Below, piece by piece: positions 62,401 to 64,000 of a DNA stretch of 64,000 nt. Within the stretch, counting starts at the first letter, position 1; every line of letters begins with the position of its first letter. The DNA is from Phycisphaera sp. GTDB lineage: Bacteria; Planctomycetota; Phycisphaerae; Phycisphaerales; UBA1924. Where the stretch lies: assembly GCA_020639255.1 (NCBI GenBank), contig JACKGZ010000003.1, positions 310,001-374,000 of the forward strand, written 5' to 3'. Under the pieces are notes generated by a model, which searched no databases, was not told the DNA's origin, and worked only from the letters and a program-made list of their open reading frames with translations. A program made the translations under genes and the position numbers.

Positions 62401-62456
62401 CGCCGTATTCGGAGCGATTCGTACTGATCGGGCGTAAACGCGGGGAGGCTTGCCAT
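59454..62456 (-). CDS. FAD/Fe-S 2-hydroxyacid dehydrogenase (YdiJ/GlcD-GlpC fusion type)
   Basis: A 1000-aa fused flavoprotein starting at 62456; a longer frame upstream is Cys/His-rich and unsupported. Residues about 30-250 are the PCMH FAD domain (VLPRGGGTSLAGQC, TVGGCIGNNAAGTRS), about 270-535 the FAD-oxidase C-terminal domain (GEHGDGKARGPLL), then the Fe-S part: CNGAGVCRKQVGGTMCPSY and LCLSCKGCKRECPSNVD, and finally two CCG-type blocks (LADVGCCQRP; HGHCHQK and LDTGCCGMAG). It would oxidise a D-2-hydroxy acid such as D-lactate, glycolate or D-2-hydroxyglutarate with electron transfer to the quinone pool. Confidence 0.9.
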   Translation of the reverse strand: MASLPAFTPDQYESLRIRRRDIAEGLASAVSGRVRFGRHDRQLYATDASIYQVEPLGVVVPDSIEDAQRALAYCAGHGIPVLPRGGGTSLAGQCTSEAVVLDLSACCDTIREIAAEKRACTADAGITIDVLNRALAETGLFFAPDPATVRQATVGGCIGNNAAGTRSVKYGRTSENVIAVDALLAGGTRVRFEEGAALNDPVARRLTDGVVDVVRRHERLIRERFPKTLRRNAGYGLDMLLAQMQSGDPLRSVNLAKLLCGSEGTLALTLSAKLLLHPIPRHRGLCVLSFSSLDEAIECVPSLLKLAPSAVELLDDMIVQTALANLEHRAALEYLPRPKSGELMAVLYVEFEASDASVFEEKHAEVRSSVPGASTELYTTPETIACALRLRQAGEPLLHSIPGRRKPLGFIEDNVVPVEHLGEFVRELRKIIERFGTRAAFYAHASVGVLHVRPLLDLRDDSDKKAMIEIAKEAADLAGRLGGVMSGEHGDGKARGPLLERHFGPELMDAFRAVKALFDPENLLNPGNIVEPGPIPSIAKHTRTEPKGEQVSIPDVETFYTFDDQGGLGHAVELCNGAGVCRKQVGGTMCPSYMALKDERHATRGRANALRIALSGQATGQALDWNDAETVETLDLCLSCKGCKRECPSNVDVARLKSEYTAQRYRQHGTPIMARAMASIRTLYKLGSMTPGLAAKAGRPGLVRNVINRAMRFPIERSLPVPVRSLGRDDAWKQTSDLDLPTVLLLGDCFTMFTEPGIGLDAKVLLEAFGYRVRLADVGCCQRPAISTGLLPSAIRHIDKVVPRLVAQIEEANAQAVLVLEPSCLSAIKDDWLGLRCQSSIEDRKRLASMSVLVEQFLESRWDRHPRTPDFSETPGRVLFHGHCHQKALWGSESSTALLARAFGDRVRSLDTGCCGMAGSFGLHEKRYDLSMKIGELVLFPAVREREQGDVVVATGTSCRHQILDGVQVEAVHPVTLLRRHLVWRSETDHSGLAPIFARG

Positions 62457-62557
62457 GGCTCTATCGATCGTATCGGCCAGCCGAAAGTGCCGACATGCGA
62501 ACCGATCCTGCCGATGATGAGTCCAAGAGCACATCGAACCCAGACAAGGAGTCCGTC

Positions 62558-64000
62558 ATGCGCCTTCGAACCGCCTCGATCGTCCTCGCCGTCGGCCTCG
62601 CCATGCCCGCTCTCGCTCAGGATGACCAGGACGCGCAGCTCCCAGTCACGGCCGTCACGCTCTACCGCTCGGGTGTGGGCTCATTCGAACGCTCGGGCAC
62701 CGTCTCGGGCGACGCCTCCATCAGCCTCTCCTTCGACGCCGACCAGATCAACGACATCCTCAAGTCACTCGTCGTGCTCGACCTCGACGGCGGGCGTGTC
62801 GGGGGCGTCAGCTACTCGTCTGATGAGCCGATCGGCCGGAGGCTGCAGGCGCTCGGACTCGGCAGCGCCAATCAGCTCACGCTCGGCGTTCTGCTCGGCG
62901 AGTTCCAGGGCGCCCGCATCGCGCTCACCACGACCGACAGCGAACTCGAAGGACGTATTCTCGGTGTTGAAGCGTACGAAGTCGTCGCGGAGGACCAGTA
63001 CACCACGCGTCGGCGGCTCAGCGTGATGACAGCTGAGGGGCTCATCAGCGTCGAAGAGGCCGACATCCGGCGCGTGCGTCTGCTCGATCCATCGCTCCAG
63101 TCCGACCTCAACGAACTCCTCGAAGCTCTCGGCACCCAGCGCACGGCACAATCCCGTTCGATCGAGATCGATCTCAAGGGCAACGGTCAACGCGAAATCC
63201 TCGCGGCCTACGTCCAGGAAACCCCGATCTGGAAAACAAGCTACCGCCTCGTCCTGCCCGAGAAAGCCGGCGACAAGCTGCACATCGAGGGCTGGGCCAT
63301 CGTCGAAAACACGACCGACCACGACTGGCACGAGATCGAACTCTCGCTCGTGGCGGGTCAGCCCGTGGGCTTCCAGATGGACCTCGCCGAGCCGCTCTAT
63401 ATCTCGAGGCCCACTCTTCCGGTGCCCGTGGAGATCGCCGCGGCGCCGAAGACATTTGAGCGAGGTGTTGCAGGTAGAGGAGGGGGCCAATCGCCTTTCG
63501 ATGGCAATCAGGATGATCAAGAAATCGAAAAATCACTTCGAGATGCAAGAACGCGAGCATTGTATCTCACCGGTGATGCACCCGCAGCGGCCGAGCCAGA
63601 TTTGTCAGTGCGCAGATATGCATATATCGATAAAATGGAATCTACTACTGCCGCTCTCGCCTCGGGCGGCGAAGAGGGCGAGGTCTTCTTCTTCAAGCTC
63701 GACAACCCGGTCACAGTCGGCAAGCGCGAATCCGCGATGCTGCCCATCATCACGGGCGACATCGAGGGCCGCCGTGTGAGCATCTTCTCGCCGTCCACAC
63801 AGGGCGAGCACCCCTACCGCGGCGTCGAAGTCACCAACTCCACCAAGCTCAAGCTCATGCCGGGCCCGCTGTCGGTCTTCGACGGCTCCGTCTTCGCGGG
63901 CGACGCCCAGATCGGGCACGTCGGACAGGGTGAGCGCCGCATGCTCGCCTATGCCGTCGACCTCGACGTCGATGCCAACCGAACTACGAGCCAGAGCCAC
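62558..64000 (+). CDS. Secreted DUF4139-type protein (3' end beyond window)
   Basis: Open from ATG at 62558 (AAGGAG 6 nt upstream) through the right edge: 481 codons with no stop. Signal peptide MRLRTASIVLAVGLAMPALAQ. VTAVTLYRSGVGSFERSG and the strands around ILAAYVQETPIWKTSYRLVL and IVENTTDHDWHEIELSLVAGQPVGFQMDLAEPLY match the DUF4139 beta-rich domain of unknown function. Codons at about 63440-63650 are markedly AT-rich and the encoded stretch is polar and acidic (DGNQDDQEIEKSLRDARTRAL), then normal GC and conserved strands resume. That stretch looks like a variable linker. Divergent from the dehydrogenase gene. Confidence 0.82.
   Translation, partial: MRLRTASIVLAVGLAMPALAQDDQDAQLPVTAVTLYRSGVGSFERSGTVSGDASISLSFDADQINDILKSLVVLDLDGGRVGGVSYSSDEPIGRRLQALGLGSANQLTLGVLLGEFQGARIALTTTDSELEGRILGVEAYEVVAEDQYTTRRRLSVMTAEGLISVEEADIRRVRLLDPSLQSDLNELLEALGTQRTAQSRSIEIDLKGNGQREILAAYVQETPIWKTSYRLVLPEKAGDKLHIEGWAIVENTTDHDWHEIELSLVAGQPVGFQMDLAEPLYISRPTLPVPVEIAAAPKTFERGVAGRGGGQSPFDGNQDDQEIEKSLRDARTRALYLTGDAPAAAEPDLSVRRYAYIDKMESTTAALASGGEEGEVFFFKLDNPVTVGKRESAMLPIITGDIEGRRVSIFSPSTQGEHPYRGVEVTNSTKLKLMPGPLSVFDGSVFAGDAQIGHVGQGERRMLAYAVDLDVDANRTTSQSH

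Noticed and set aside
61722..63026. A 434-codon plus-strand frame between the dehydrogenase and the DUF4139 gene
   Set aside because: It overlaps the dehydrogenase in antisense and then reads the DUF4139 gene in the wrong frame, giving Ser/Arg-rich sequence. The correct frame starts at 62558 with a signal peptide.

Overview
This 64-kb window is a contiguous, gene-dense piece of a high-GC bacterial chromosome that most resembles Planctomycetota, class Phycisphaerae. The evidence is family content: two pseudopilin-like proteins with FTLIELLVVIAIIALL helices, one carrying a C-terminal H-Xn-DG motif; a membrane protein with the CxxCGYxLxGL...CPECG zinc ribbon; a DUF4139 secreted protein; ECF sigma factors paired with one-helix membrane proteins; and an ExbB/ExbD/VWA/TPR cluster. 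Species cannot be named from this. I see no rRNA, tRNA, CRISPR array, insertion sequence or prophage.

Layout: (a) 1-2793, the start of an ABC transporter ATPase, its large membrane partner with a glutamine-amidotransferase-like fold, and a small divergent membrane protein. (b) 2794-5817, an M20 dipeptidase, then a GC-poor pair (pseudopilin plus small membrane protein). (c) 6071-12295, a tightly coupled operon ispH, rlmN, YwaF-like, WecA/MraY-like transferase, O-antigen-ligase-like protein: isoprenoid supply followed by undecaprenyl-linked glycan start and ligation. (d) fusA with its own promoter and a 0.3-kb leader, a terminator, a short-LID adenylate kinase, a GT4 glycosyltransferase, a second pseudopilin, a catalytically degenerate transglutaminase-like protein, and fumC. 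(e) 21178-27006, a five-gene coupled operon (GT2, GlpD-like oxidoreductase, hexapeptide acyltransferase, flippase-fold protein, GT-C transferase), a likely envelope glycan or glycolipid assembly unit. (f) 26998-38155, an HrpA helicase, a uridine-kinase-like enzyme facing a CNT nucleoside transporter (salvage), a DMT permease, a BtpA protein, an M61 lipoprotein peptidase with PDZ, an agmatinase-like ureohydrolase and an M50 protease.

(g) 38196-43262, rplT and an extended rpmI, then two separate ECF sigma-factor modules. The first is coupled to a protein that joins an anti-sigma-like N-terminus to a pseudopilin-like exterior. The second is coupled to a one-helix anti-sigma candidate and a coiled-coil secreted protein. 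(h) 43658-53618, the most interesting block: eight reverse-strand genes, six of the seven junctions overlapping by exactly 4 nt, encoding a VWA protein, an SH3-like secreted protein, ExbB, two ExbD proteins, a large secreted helical-repeat protein, a large one-helix protein with a J-like N-terminus, and a secreted protein with a zinc ribbon. It looks like a proton-motive-force-driven envelope machine with unknown output. (i) pyrH-frr, a bidirectional terminator, SppA, a zincin, a zinc-ribbon membrane protein, a lone MoxR ATPase, a 1000-residue FAD/Fe-S 2-hydroxyacid dehydrogenase, and a DUF4139 protein running off the right edge.

Several genes lacking a Shine-Dalgarno sequence have a TAnnnT hexamer 5-7 nt before the start codon, suggesting leaderless mRNAs are common here.
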